Below are positions 44,083 through 55,738 of a stretch of DNA of 64,000 bases, one piece after another; position 1 is the stretch's first letter; each line of letters begins with the position of its first letter. The position numbers and the translations under genes were made by a program. The stretch lies in NCBI RefSeq assembly GCF_016412875.1, contig NZ_JAEKPD010000008.1, forward strand, positions 1-64,000, given 5' to 3'. Below the pieces are notes generated by a model. The model was not told the DNA's origin and searched no databases. It worked only from the letters and a program-made list of their open reading frames with translations. This DNA is from Palleronia pontilimi (GTDB taxonomy: Bacteria > Pseudomonadota > Alphaproteobacteria > Rhodobacterales > Rhodobacteraceae).

Positions 44083-45194
44083 AGGTCTTCGTGATCGCGG
44101 GCGAAGCCTCGGGCGACCGGCTTGGCGCGGCGCTGATGGAGGGGTTGAAGAGCCTGCGGCCCGACGTGACCTTTGACGGCGTGGGCGGGCCCTTGATGCA
44201 GGCGCAGGGCATGGAAAGCCTGTTCGCCATGGACGAGCTCAGCGTCATGGGACTGACCGAGGTGTTGCCCCAATACCTGCACCTGCGCCGCCGCATGATT
44301 CAGACCGCCGATGCGGTCCTGAACGCGCGCCCGGACGTACTGATCACCATCGACAGCCCCGATTTCTGCCTTCGGGTGGCCGCGCGCGTGCGCAGATCCG
44401 CGCGCATCCGGACGGTGCATTACGTGGCGCCATCGGTCTGGGCCTGGCGGCCGGGGCGCGCGCGGAAGATGGCGGCGCATGTGGACCAGGTGCTGGCCCT
44501 GCTGCCGTTCGAGCCGCCTTACATGGAAGCGGCCGGGATGCGCTGCGATTTCGTGGGCCACCCGGTGGTGTCGGGACCGGACGCCGACGCAGACCTCGTG
44601 GCCGCCTTCGGCGACGGCCCGCTGCTGCTGGCGCTGCCCGGGTCGCGAAAATCCGAGGTCAGCCGCCTGATGCCGGTCTTCGGCGACGCGCTCGGGCGTC
44701 TGAAGGCCCACCGGCCAGATCTGCGCATCGTCCTGCCCGCCGTTCCCCACGTGGCGGGACTGATCCGCGACCACCTTGCCGACTGGCCGGAGACGCGGGT
44801 GATCGACGCCTCCGATACCGCGCTGAAGCGCGCCGCCTTCGCCGCCGCCGACCTGTCCCTCGCGGCCAGCGGAACGGTGTCGCTGGAGCTGGCCCGCGCC
44901 CGCACGCCGATGGTCGTGGCCTACGACATGAGCTGGCTCAGCTGGCAGATCATGCGGCGCATGGCCCTGATCGACACCGTGACACTGGTGAACCTGGTGG
45001 TGGGCGAAAAGGTGGTGCCGGAATTCCTGGGACCCGCCTGCAAGGGCGAAGCGATCGCCGACGCGCTGCGCACCCTGATGGACGATCCGACATCCCAGGA
45101 ACGGGCGCTCGAGCAGACCATGCATGCGTTGGGCGAAGGCGGCGATCCGCCCGGCTTGCGCGCCGCCCGCGCCGTTCTGGACGGGCTGGGCTGA
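44079..45194 (+). CDS. lpxB: Lipid-A-disaccharide synthase
   Basis: Glycosyltransferase family 19 enzyme coupling lipid X to UDP-2,3-diacylglucosamine. 371 residues; begins MKVFVIAGEASGDRLGAALM, with FDGVGGPLMQAQGMESLFAM, YVAPSVWAWRPGRARKMA, LLALPGSRKSEVSRLMP and ASGTVSLELARARTPMVVAY. Peripheral membrane protein. Last gene of the run; trpE converges from the other side. Confidence 0.97.
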   Translation: MKVFVIAGEASGDRLGAALMEGLKSLRPDVTFDGVGGPLMQAQGMESLFAMDELSVMGLTEVLPQYLHLRRRMIQTADAVLNARPDVLITIDSPDFCLRVAARVRRSARIRTVHYVAPSVWAWRPGRARKMAAHVDQVLALLPFEPPYMEAAGMRCDFVGHPVVSGPDADADLVAAFGDGPLLLALPGSRKSEVSRLMPVFGDALGRLKAHRPDLRIVLPAVPHVAGLIRDHLADWPETRVIDASDTALKRAAFAAADLSLAASGTVSLELARARTPMVVAYDMSWLSWQIMRRMALIDTVTLVNLVVGEKVVPEFLGPACKGEAIADALRTLMDDPTSQERALEQTMHALGEGGDPPGLRAARAVLDGLG

Positions 45195-45227
45195 GGGCTA
45201 CGCCCGCCCTGCCTAGACACCTTTCCC

Positions 45228-45256
45228 CATCTTTGTTCTTCCAAATATCCCGGTGC
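45228..45256. repeat. Short relative of the interspersed repeat at 26792
   Basis: catctttgttcttccaaat then atcccggtgcc, in the 81-base gap between the convergent lpxB and trpE. Similar to the A/T-rich part of the element at 26792 but without a good hairpin. Confidence 0.3.
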
Positions 45257-45275
45257 CAGGCCCGCAAAGGGCGGA

Positions 45276-46786
<1,511 letters not shown>

Positions 46787-46787
<1 letters not shown>

Positions 46788-48652
46788 CAGTTGAACTGCG
46801 CGTTGACGGCCTGCACCGCCTGGCTGTTCAGCCGGATGCCTTTCTGCCTCTCGAGCGCGCTGGTGAAGGCTTCGGTGATGTCCTGCGCGATGCCTTGCCC
46901 GGCGGATTGACGGACGCTGTCCTTGATCTGTTGGGCCTCGTTGCTGTCACCCGCGGGCGGGTTGATCGCATCCACGCGCAGGATCAGGGCGCCACCGTCG
47001 GTCGGGATCACGCGCAGAGCGCCTTCTTCTATCTCGAAGGCCGTCAGGACCAGGTCGGTGGGCGTGTCTTCCAGGAAGGCGTCGCGGAGCACGCCGGTTT
47101 CCCGGATCTCGACGCCGCCCTGCGACGCGAGGTCCGCGCCGTCGCCCACGGCTGCGAAGATTTCGTCGGCCTTGGCCTGCAACCGCTCGGTCAGCTGGGC
47201 GCTATCCCAGGCTTCGATCACCTGCACCTCGACCTCGTCCAGGGGATGCAGGGTCGGGTCCACGACCTCGTCCACGCGCAGGGCGAAAAGACCGCCATCA
47301 GCCAGCTCGCCCAGCTCGGGGAAGTCGCCGACCTCGGCCGCGGCGGCGGCGCTGCGGAATTCTTCGTAGGCGTCGATATCGTCGCCCGCGATGCTGGCGA
47401 TTTCCGGGGAATACAGAATCTCGCCTGCCTCGAACGGAGTCTCGTCGGCGATTTCTTCCAGCGTGGCGCCGCCCGCCAGCAGGTCTTCGACCGGGTCGAT
47501 CTGGTCTTCGATCATGCGGCGCGCGGCGTCCAGCGCGTATTCGCTTTGCAGGTCGTCGCGCACGTCCTCGAACGGGGTGGTGACCGCCTGCAGGATGGCG
47601 TTGATGCGGAAGAGCGCGGGGCCCAGGTCGGTGTCGACCGGCCCGACGATTCCGGCCGTTTCCGCGTCGAACACTGCGTCGCGCGCGGCGCCGTCCAGGT
47701 CGTCGCGGGTCAGCTCGCCCAGGTCGATATCGGCCAGCTCGAGGCCGCGCTGATCGACCAGCTGGTCGAAATCGGTGTCGCCCGCGGCGATGGAGTCGGC
47801 GGCGGCCTGGGCGGCCTCGTCGCTTTCGAAGATCAGCCGCTCGACCAGCCGCCGCTCGGGGCGGTCGTAGAGCTCGGCGCGCTCGTCGTAGAGACGGCGC
47901 AGGGCGTCGTCATCCACCGCCACGTCGTCCACCAGCATCTCGGGGCGCAGCCACGCGTAGGTGATGCGCTTGCGTTCGGGCAGGGTGAACTGGTCGGGAT
48001 TGGCGTCGTAATAGGCCTGCAGATCGGCGTCCGACGGCTCGCCGATGGGGGTGTCCAGATCGGCCCGGCCCAGGCGCAGCAAGGTCAGATCGCGGGTTTC
48101 GCGGGCGTAGTCGTAAAGCGCGTCGACGAAGGCATCGGGCGGCTGGATGCCGGACACGACGGCGCCCTGCAGCAGTGTGCGCGAAATCTCGTCGCGCAGG
48201 TCACGCTCGTATTCGGCGACGCTGACGCCCGCGCGGTCCAGCGCGAATTCGTAGGCTTCACGGTCGAATTGACCGTCGAGCCCCTCGAACGCTTCTGTCT
48301 GCAGGACTTCGCGCCGGATTTCGGCGTCGCCCACCGAGATGCCGAGCTCGTCGGCTTCGTCTTCGAGCGCCGCAAGGGCCACCATGCGTTGCAGCACGAT
48401 CCGGTCCAGACCGAATTGCTGCGCCTGCTGGAAGGTCAGGCGCTGGCCGGTCTGCGCTTCGAAGCTGCGGATTTCCTGCTGCACCGCGCGCGCGTAGCGG
48501 TCGATGTCGATCTCGGTGTCGCCCACGCTGCCCAGCGAGCGGACCGAGCCGCCGAAACTGCCCGCGCCGAAGCCCGCAAGGCCCACGATCAGCAAAAGCA
48601 GGATCACCCAGACGATGCCCTTGGACACCGCGTTGCCGCCGCTTTTGGCCAT
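46787..48652 (-). CDS. ppiD: PpiD/SurA-like periplasmic peptidyl-prolyl isomerase
   Basis: 621-residue membrane-anchored folding factor. One N-terminal membrane helix (about 10-32, GIVWVILLLLIVGLAGFGAG), a SurA_N-type chaperone region (about 40-190, QEIRSFEAQTGQRLTFQQAQ) and a rotamase_2-like region (about 235-375, ERRLVERLIFESDEAAQAAA) of weak consensus, then further helices. Very acidic. In related genomes it precedes trpE as here. Isomerase activity may be low or absent; the chaperone role is likelier. Confidence 0.85.
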
Positions 48653-48729
48653 GGTCGATCACTCCGCCCGAAATTCTTGTTGCGGGCGGTCTATCGGGCC
48701 TTGGGGCGGCCCGCAAGATCAGCCGCCGA

Positions 48730-49290
48730 TCAGGGGATGATGCGGGTGTATTTGGTGCCTTCGACGGACGCGCCCGCGATGGCACCGGCCTGTCCGAAGA
48801 CCACGCCGATCACGGGTGTCAGCGACGATGTCGTGGTGGCCGACAGGTTGCCGCCCTGGTCGCGGAAGGCGTATTCGATGTCGGCGCCGGCCTCGTAGCC
48901 GCTGGAATTGCGGAAATCGTAGAGCGCGTCGTTGGTCATGAAGAACAGCACGTGCGCGTATTGCTGCGCGCCGATCTGCAGTCCCAGCGTAGCTTGCGTG
49001 GCCGAGTAGTAGTCGATGGGCGAGCCGTTCACCAAGAGCGCACCGCGCCCGTAGCTGCCGCCCACGCCAAGCCCCGCCTTGGTGATCAGCGGCATGACCA
49101 GGATGCCGCTGGCCTTGTCGCGCAGATCCTGCGTCGCGGGATAGGTGGAGTAGAGATAGTTCAGCGTGGATTGCACGCGCGCGTCGATCTGGGCGCTGCC
49201 GCGGCTGGAGACGCCGTTGCCGCAGCCCGCGGTGGCCAGTGCCATGGCGGCACCTCCGGCCAGAACCGCCCGGCGGGTTGGAAATGTCAT
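48730..49290 (-). CDS. SYLF/YSC84-domain lipoprotein
   Basis: 186 residues. A twin-arginine-like N-terminus (PTRRAVLAGGAAMALAT) ends in a lipobox with Cys23 (ATAGC). The body, about 30-185, has the SYLF pattern (LRDKASGILVMPLITKAGLG, SYGRGALLVNG, LGLQIGAQQYAHVLFFMTND). SYLF domains of other organisms bind lipids, so an envelope lipid-binding lipoprotein is likely. Monocistronic between ppiD and the propeller-like gene. Confidence 0.82.
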   Translation of the reverse strand: MTFPTRRAVLAGGAAMALATAGCGNGVSSRGSAQIDARVQSTLNYLYSTYPATQDLRDKASGILVMPLITKAGLGVGGSYGRGALLVNGSPIDYYSATQATLGLQIGAQQYAHVLFFMTNDALYDFRNSSGYEAGADIEYAFRDQGGNLSATTTSSLTPVIGVVFGQAGAIAGASVEGTKYTRIIP

Positions 49291-49414
49291 GGGATGTCCC
49301 TTGTTACTGCCGATAGCCTCAGGTGGCGGCCTTGGGCGACCGCTCTGGTGAAGGTTATATCGGCGGGAAGCCGCTCTGTCATCCCAAATGGTTTTTTTCG
49401 GCGGGGACGTGCCG

Positions 49415-50749
49415 CTACTGGCCCGGCAAGCGATCGCTTTCGACCAGATCGCGCACCTGTTGCGGCAGGTTCGTCCAGACGAAATCGTAGAGCGCGCGGC
49501 CGGTGGGCAGATCGGCGCCCGTGTAGGTGGCGTTCCCGAACCGGTTCAGCCCGATCCCCAGGCCTTCGCCGTCCATGTCGCAGACATAATGCAGGAAGGG
49601 GATGGAATCGTGTGGCTGCACCGGGACCTCGGATCCGTCTATCAGGGAAAACCGCCGGACACGGGCATCGGCCGCGTCCGGGTTCCAGGCGGTCACGCCC
49701 TTGCCGTCCGGCGTGAACACCACGTAGCCGAACCCCATGGGAACTTCACCGATCCGCGTTCCGTCCAGGGTCCAGGTTTGCAGGACCGGCCTGCCGACCG
49801 GGATGGCCATGTGGGCGGTCCGGGGCGACAGGTGGGTGAAGAGCGGGCCCACGGTCTGCTCGACGGCCGAGGACAAATCCAGCAGCGGCTGACGGGCCCC
49901 GGTGTCGTCCCAGATCTCGATCACCTGGCTGGTGTAGCTTTGATCGTCCGAGCGCCCCGACTGGACGCTGACCAGCAATCGGTCCAGGTGATCCCACCCG
50001 ACGGGATAGATGGACGGATCGTTCGACAGCGGCACGTCGTGCTGCACGACGATCTGCCCCGTCGCCACGTCCCAGACCAGGATCATGCCGATGCCGTAGG
50101 CCGCGTAGCGGGAGCCGTCGCCGTTGAAGCCGACCGGAAGGATGGTCGCGCCGATATTTCCGCGCTTCTGCAGGCCCGTCAGGCGCCGCAATTCGCGCCC
50201 GTCTTCCGCCGCAAAGAGCCGGATGCTGGCATCCGAGATGACCGGGACCGCGATCAGGCTACCGTCTGGTGAAAAGACCGGGGGCTCGGACAGCATCACG
50301 CCGGTGTCGTTTGCTTCGTCGAACGGGACCAGGTCGGCCACCAGAGCACCGGTCTGCGGGTCGAACAGCGACCAGGGCTGGCCGTCCTCGACCGCCGCGT
50401 CGAAGCGTTGCTCGCCCGCGAAGACGCGCCGTCCGTCGGGGCTGACGGAAGTGATCTGTCTGAATGTCCGCGGAATGCGCAGCGCCCGGGACCCCACCGC
50501 GTTCAGCAGGGCCTGGGCGGCCGCGTCGAAGGTCTGCATGTCGTCGGCAGAAGGGTCGGCGGGAAGACCGCGCAACGCGTCGATGATCGCCGTGCCCCGG
50601 TCGCAGCGCGTCAGATGTCCGTGGGAGCTGCGGGCGAAATCCTCGCTCAGCAGTTTCAGAAGCCGCGCGTCCTGCGCGTGGGCGGCGCCCGACAGACCCA
50701 GAAAGATCGCCAATGCCCCGCAGATGGCAGGCTTGCGAAGGTGTCTCAT
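49415..50749 (-). CDS. Secreted WD40-like / beta-propeller protein of unknown function
   Basis: 444 residues. Signal peptide about 1-25 (FLGLSGAAHAQ, cut near AHA). The first 90 mature residues are helical (DMQTFDAAAQALLNAV) and the rest has propeller-type strands: SVSPDGRRVFAG, PVFSPDGSLIAVPV, RLFAAEDGRELRRLTG, ILVWDVATGQIVVQHD and VVFTPDGKGVTAWN. Repeats are irregular, so the blade count is unclear. Two Cys (RCDRGTA, HYVCDMD) could form a disulphide. Partner unknown; the neighbours are envelope proteins. Confidence 0.65.
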   Translation of the reverse strand: MRHLRKPAICGALAIFLGLSGAAHAQDARLLKLLSEDFARSSHGHLTRCDRGTAIIDALRGLPADPSADDMQTFDAAAQALLNAVGSRALRIPRTFRQITSVSPDGRRVFAGEQRFDAAVEDGQPWSLFDPQTGALVADLVPFDEANDTGVMLSEPPVFSPDGSLIAVPVISDASIRLFAAEDGRELRRLTGLQKRGNIGATILPVGFNGDGSRYAAYGIGMILVWDVATGQIVVQHDVPLSNDPSIYPVGWDHLDRLLVSVQSGRSDDQSYTSQVIEIWDDTGARQPLLDLSSAVEQTVGPLFTHLSPRTAHMAIPVGRPVLQTWTLDGTRIGEVPMGFGYVVFTPDGKGVTAWNPDAADARVRRFSLIDGSEVPVQPHDSIPFLHYVCDMDGEGLGIGLNRFGNATYTGADLPTGRALYDFVWTNLPQQVRDLVESDRLPGQ

Positions 50750-50817
50750 GGCCGTTGCCCCAACCGCTTCCCTGGGGGCATCTTACCCGGAAGCCCGAAC
50801 GGGTCAAACGGCCGGGA

Positions 50818-51873
<1,056 letters not shown>

Positions 51874-51916
51874 TCAAGTGTAAGTCCGACCCACAAGACC
51901 CCGAACGAGGCCTCCC

Positions 51917-52444
51917 TTGAACTGGTACGAAATCGTCTTCGAGCTGATCGACATGCGCTCGTTCTCGAACCTGTGGTTCTGGATTGCCCTCGCAGCGGTC
52001 TGGTCCACGACCAGCCATTACGTGCTGGGCGTGCCCTTCGACATGGTCGGCCGCGCGGCGAAACATGGCGGCCAGTCCGAGCGCGACCTGGAAACGCTGG
52101 TGCGGATTAGGGTCAACCGGCTGCTGTTCATCGCCCGTGTGTCCGGGCTGTGGATCGTGGGGTTCGGCGCGGCGATCCTGACGGCGCTGATGATCCTGGG
52201 CTTCGTCTATCAGGTCGAATTCGCGCAGGCGGTGTTCCTGATCGCGGCCCCCATGACGCTGGTGGGCCTGCTGAGCCTGTCGACCGCACGGCTGATCGAG
52301 ATGGCGGATCTGAGCGGTGCTGCCCTGCGCCTGCGCCTGACCCGTCACCGCCAGATGGTGCAGGTGATCGGCATGGTGTCGATCTTCGTCACCGCCGTGT
52401 GGGGGATGTACCAGAACATGAATGTGGGCCCGCTGGGCGGTTAG
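51917..52444 (+). CDS. Conserved four-helix membrane protein
   Basis: 175 residues, TTG start at 51917 with GAGG site. Four hydrophobic helices (about 18-40, 70-95, 98-120, 148-168) with a conserved-looking N-terminus MNWYEIVFELIDMRSFSNLW. I recall similar Rhodobacteraceae proteins labelled as a component of SufBCD complex, but nothing in the sequence supports an iron-sulfur role and no suf genes are nearby. Divergent from hemB. Function unknown. Confidence 0.65.
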   Translation: MNWYEIVFELIDMRSFSNLWFWIALAAVWSTTSHYVLGVPFDMVGRAAKHGGQSERDLETLVRIRVNRLLFIARVSGLWIVGFGAAILTALMILGFVYQVEFAQAVFLIAAPMTLVGLLSLSTARLIEMADLSGAALRLRLTRHRQMVQVIGMVSIFVTAVWGMYQNMNVGPLGG

Positions 52445-52470
52445 CGGCGCGTCGGCTAGCGGCGCGGCGG

Positions 52471-52647
52471 CTAGCGCGGGGCGCGGCCGACGGGGTCCGG
52501 GGTCAGCCAGTCGGGCCAGCCCATCACCCGCTCGTAGGCGAAGAGCGCGATGCAGACCGCGATGACGACCAGCACGAGCTTCACCTGTTTCGCCGATGGC
52601 GGGTTCTGCGCCCAGCGCTTGGCGCGCATCATCCAGTGGAAGTTCAT
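52471..52647 (-). CDS. 58-residue single-pass membrane protein downstream of hpt
   Basis: Starts at ATG 52647, overlapping the hpt stop by ATGA. Begins [20 protein letters not shown], then a 19-residue hydrophobic helix ([20 protein letters not shown]), then [13 protein letters not shown]. Basic N-terminus predicts the C-terminus outside. No family recognised. Followed by a short set of tagcggcgc repeats (52442-52480) that cover its stop codon. Good coding appearance and coupling argue that it is real. Confidence 0.65.
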   Translation of the reverse strand: MNFHWMMRAKRWAQNPPSAKQVKLVLVVIAVCIALFAYERVMGWPDWLTPDPVGRAPR

Positions 52648-53198
52648 GCGTCGTCGGCCTTGTCCAGGAACCGCACCGTCCCGATGAAGGGCAGGTTGCG
52701 GTTGCGCTGCGCGTAATCGATGCCGTAGCCCACCACGAATTCGTCGGGGATCTCGAAGCCGGTCCAACTGGCCTTCACGTCGACCTCGCGCCGGGACGGC
52801 TTGTCCAGAAGGGCGATGGTTTCCAGCCGGGCCGGTTCGCGCGCGCGCAACAGGCCCAGCACGTGGTGCAGGGTGAAACCGGTATCGACGATATCTTCGA
52901 CCACCAGCACGTCTCGGCCCGCGATCTCGCCGCGCAGATCCTTCAGGATCCGCACCTCGCGGCTGGATTTCATGGCATCGCCGTAGGAAGACGCTTCCAG
53001 GAAATCCACCTCGACCGGCAGATCGAGCTCCCTCACCAGATCCGCAATGAACACGAAGGACCCGCGCAGCAGACCGACGACCACCAGCTTGTTCGTGCCC
53101 TTGAAATGGTCGTGGATGTCGTGGCTCAGCTGCTCGATCCGGGCGGCGATGCGCTTGGCCGAGATCAACTCGTCGATGACATAGGCCGGCTGTGACAT
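52644..53198 (-). CDS. hpt: Hypoxanthine phosphoribosyltransferase
   Basis: Purine salvage: transfers phosphoribose from PRPP to hypoxanthine or guanine. 184 residues; [20 protein letters not shown], the PRPP loop [15 protein letters not shown], and the base-binding [20 protein letters not shown]. Start ATG 53198 ([11 protein letters not shown]). An upstream extension of the frame falls across the divergent gene, so is rejected. Confidence 0.93.
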   Translation of the reverse strand: MSQPAYVIDELISAKRIAARIEQLSHDIHDHFKGTNKLVVVGLLRGSFVFIADLVRELDLPVEVDFLEASSYGDAMKSSREVRILKDLRGEIAGRDVLVVEDIVDTGFTLHHVLGLLRAREPARLETIALLDKPSRREVDVKASWTGFEIPDEFVVGYGIDYAQRNRNLPFIGTVRFLDKADDA

Positions 53199-53264
53199 GA
53201 TCGCCCCCTTGAAATCCGCGGCGCCCGGGTGACATCTAGCCCCAGGGGAAACGCGAGAAGACTT

Positions 53265-53723
53265 ATGCCGAGCCACCACGAGACCCGCAAGCTGCCCTAT
53301 AGCGCGCAGCAAATGTTCAATCTTGTGGCCGATGTCGAAAGTTATCCGAAATTCCTGCCCTGGACCGCCGCCGCGCGAATCCGCGAACGGCGCGAGACGC
53401 CCGACGGCGAGGTCCTGAAGGCCGACCTGGTGATCAGCTTCAAGGTCTTCCGCGAGCGGTTCGGCAGCCGCGTCGTGCTGCACCGCGACACCATGCAGAT
53501 CGACACCGAATATGTGGAAGGCCCTTTCAAGCACATGAATTCCACGTGGAATTTCAAGGATCTGGGCTCCGGTTGCGAAGTGCGGTTCCACGTCGATTTC
53601 GAATTCAAGAGCCGCATCCTGGGATCGGCCGCCAACATGTTCTTCAATGACGCGATGCAGCGGATCGTGCGCGCCTTCGAGCGGCGGGCGGATGCGCTCT
53701 ACGGATCGAAGAGCGGCCGTTAA
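53265..53723 (+). CDS. RatA/Coq10-type START-domain protein
   Basis: 152 residues, single polyketide cyclase/START fold. The family pattern is [56 protein letters not shown] and [10 protein letters not shown]. Bacterial relatives include E. coli RatA and mitochondrial Coq10, which binds ubiquinone; in alphaproteobacteria the ubiquinone-chaperone role is often inferred. Start 53265 with GAGAAG site preferred over an upstream TTG/ATG. Confidence 0.85.
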   Translation: MPSHHETRKLPYSAQQMFNLVADVESYPKFLPWTAAARIRERRETPDGEVLKADLVISFKVFRERFGSRVVLHRDTMQIDTEYVEGPFKHMNSTWNFKDLGSGCEVRFHVDFEFKSRILGSAANMFFNDAMQRIVRAFERRADALYGSKSGR

Positions 53724-53816
53724 CCAACTGTTCGCAAATCATTTTCGCGCCACATTCCTGCTGGATTTCGCCACCAAAACCCGGCGGCAATCGAACGCGT
53801 AAAAAGGAGTGAAACG

Positions 53817-54317
53817 ATGATTGGCGGAATTACCCTGGGCACGAATGGGGGCACGCAGCCCAAGCCCAGCGACACGACCAACGAAACGGATGGCAGCGAC
53901 GAGCCGAAAGCCGACAGCGGGACCGATCAGACCGACGGCACCAGCGACCCGCAGACCAAGCCTGCCGAAGGGCCGGATACGTCGACCGGGACCAAACCCG
54001 TCGAGGCCAGCACCGACACGACGGGTGCCGGCGCGACCTTCGGCTATCCCGCGACACAGGATGCGACGGCCCGCTCCGCCGAGGCGGATGGCCTCGGTAT
54101 CGCGCCGGACCTGGCCCCCGCGGCAGGCTTCGGTCTGAGAGCGGCGGCCAGCCAGATGCGTCTGCAAACCCAGGCGGTCCTGCAGATCCAGGCCATGGCC
54201 GACCCGGTCTTCGGGCCCCCGGCGCCGGGCGGACCCATCCTGGACATCGTCTACAACGAGGGGGTAGAGGCCGCGCGCCCGCCCGAACAGCCCGAGTCGC
54301 TGAACATGGTCGGCTGA
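53817..54317 (+). CDS. Acidic low-complexity protein of unknown function
   Basis: 166 residues starting ATG 53817 after a strong AAAGGAGTG site. No signal peptide or membrane helix. Residues about 10-70 are Thr/Asp/Glu/Lys/Ser/Gly-rich and disordered (TTNETDGSDEPKADSGTDQT). Residues about 105-166 are more structured: FGLRAAASQMRLQTQAVLQI, then QAMADPVFGPPAPGGPILDI and VYNEGVEAARPP. I do not recognise it. Own terminator follows at 54340. Could be a short ordered helix motif with an intrinsically disordered lead. Confidence 0.6.
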   Translation: MIGGITLGTNGGTQPKPSDTTNETDGSDEPKADSGTDQTDGTSDPQTKPAEGPDTSTGTKPVEASTDTTGAGATFGYPATQDATARSAEADGLGIAPDLAPAAGFGLRAAASQMRLQTQAVLQIQAMADPVFGPPAPGGPILDIVYNEGVEAARPPEQPESLNMVG

Positions 54318-54339
54318 CCATCCGGGTCGGACAGGACAA

Positions 54340-54367
54340 GGCCCCGGACGTGATCCGGGGCCTTTTT
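54340..54367 (+). terminator. Rho-independent terminator after the acidic protein
   Basis: Stem ggccccgga / tccggggcc (9 bp perfect), loop cgtga, then TTTTT. Between convergent genes, and may work for amtB in reverse (AAGGCC on the other side gives a weak run). Confidence 0.9.
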
Positions 54368-54392
54368 CGTGCGAGCGCTTCAGCGGCGTGGC

Positions 54393-55571
54393 TCAGGACG
54401 CGATGTCGTATGCCCGCTCGCCGTGCACGGCGATGTCCAGGCCCGAACGCTCGATCTCGGGATCGACGCGCATGGGCACGAACATCCTGACCACCTGGAC
54501 GAGGACGACCGTCATGACGACCGTGAAGGCGCCCACGATGACCAGCGCGCCCAACTGGGCGAACCACGCGCCCGCGCCGAAGGCCGCGATCATGATCGTG
54601 CCGAAAATGCCGCCCACGCCGTGCACCGCGAAGACGTCCAGCGTGTCGTCGATGCCGAAGCGGTTGCGGATCAGGTTCACGGCCTCTTGGCAGAGCACGC
54701 CCGCGACCGCGCCGATCACCAGCGCCTCGATCGGGCCGACGAAGCCCGAGGCGGGCGTGATCGACGCGAGCCCCGCGATGGTACCGGTGACGATGCCCAC
54801 CAGCGACGCCTTGCCGTATTTCATCCGCTCCCACAGCGCCCAGCTGAGCGACGCGGTGGCGGCCGAGATATGCGTGACGGTCAGCGCCATGGCGGCACCG
54901 CCATCGGCAGCCAGCTGGCTGCCGCCGTTGAAACCGAACCATCCGACCCACAGCATCGCGGCCCCGATCATCACCATGCCGGGATTGTGCGGCGGCTTGC
55001 TGCGGTCCGAGCGCGGGCCCAGCATCACCGCGATGACCAGCGCGGCCAGACCGGCGGTCTCGTGCACCACGACGCCGCCCGCGAAGTCCTTCACGCCGAC
55101 CGCGCCCAGGATGCCGCCATCCGACAGCATGCCGCCGCCCCAGATCCAGTGCACCACGGGTGCATAGACCAGCAGCATCCACAACGATGAGAAAAGCAGC
55201 ACGAAGCCGAAGCTGATCCGCTCGACGAAGCAGCCGACGATCAGCGCGGGGGTGATGATGGCGAAGGTCATCTGGAAGGCGAAGAACAGCACCTCGGGCA
55301 GGGTGCCCGACAGGCTGTCGGCGTCGACGCCCATCAGGAACATCTTGCCCAAGCCCCCCCAGAGCGCGCCCCCGTCGCCGAACGCGATGGTGTAGCCGAA
55401 GGCCAGCCACAGCACGCTCATCAGGCAGGCGATGGCGTAGCATTGCATGAACACGCTCAGCACGTTGCGCGCGCGCACCAGCCCCCCGTAGAACAGCGCC
55501 AGGCCCGGCAATGTCATGAACAGCACGAGCGCGGTGGCCACGATGATCCAGGCGGTATCGGCTCCGACCAT
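54393..55571 (-). CDS. amtB: Ammonium transporter AmtB
   Basis: 392 residues, about eleven membrane helices. Family segments LFYGGLVRARNVLSVFMQC, WLAFGYTIAFGD, HETAGLAALVIAVMLGPR, WFGFNGGSQLAADGGAAMAL and DVFAVHGVGGIFGTIM with the twin-His region (His in DVFAVHGVGG; His in VVHETAG). Start ATG 55571 with GGAGGAAC site. No glnK is next to it, contrary to the common glnK-amtB pair. The mature N-terminus has no long signal peptide. Uptake of ammonium under nitrogen limitation. Confidence 0.94.
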   Translation of the reverse strand: MVGADTAWIIVATALVLFMTLPGLALFYGGLVRARNVLSVFMQCYAIACLMSVLWLAFGYTIAFGDGGALWGGLGKMFLMGVDADSLSGTLPEVLFFAFQMTFAIITPALIVGCFVERISFGFVLLFSSLWMLLVYAPVVHWIWGGGMLSDGGILGAVGVKDFAGGVVVHETAGLAALVIAVMLGPRSDRSKPPHNPGMVMIGAAMLWVGWFGFNGGSQLAADGGAAMALTVTHISAATASLSWALWERMKYGKASLVGIVTGTIAGLASITPASGFVGPIEALVIGAVAGVLCQEAVNLIRNRFGIDDTLDVFAVHGVGGIFGTIMIAAFGAGAWFAQLGALVIVGAFTVVMTVVLVQVVRMFVPMRVDPEIERSGLDIAVHGERAYDIAS

Positions 55572-55673
55572 GGTTGAGTTCCTCCGAATTGATTTTCCCG
55601 GCGCATAGGGCTTGGGCCGGTGGTCGAACGGAAGGCAGCGGTTGCACAAGAATCGGGCTATCTGGGAAGCGCA

Positions 55674-55694
55674 CAATTTTTCGGCGAAAAATTG
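55674..55694. promoter_or_regulatory. Perfect palindrome upstream of amtB
   Basis: caatttttc-ggc-gaaaaattg, 9-bp arms, in the 167-base gap between pncC and amtB, about 103 bases before the amtB start. It could be a terminator of pncC or an operator for amtB; nitrogen-control binding is possible but the sequence does not match a site I can name. Confidence 0.4.
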
Positions 55695-55738
55695 GGTCGC
55701 CGCCCGATTCGTGCGCGCGAATGGGACGGGTGGTGCGC

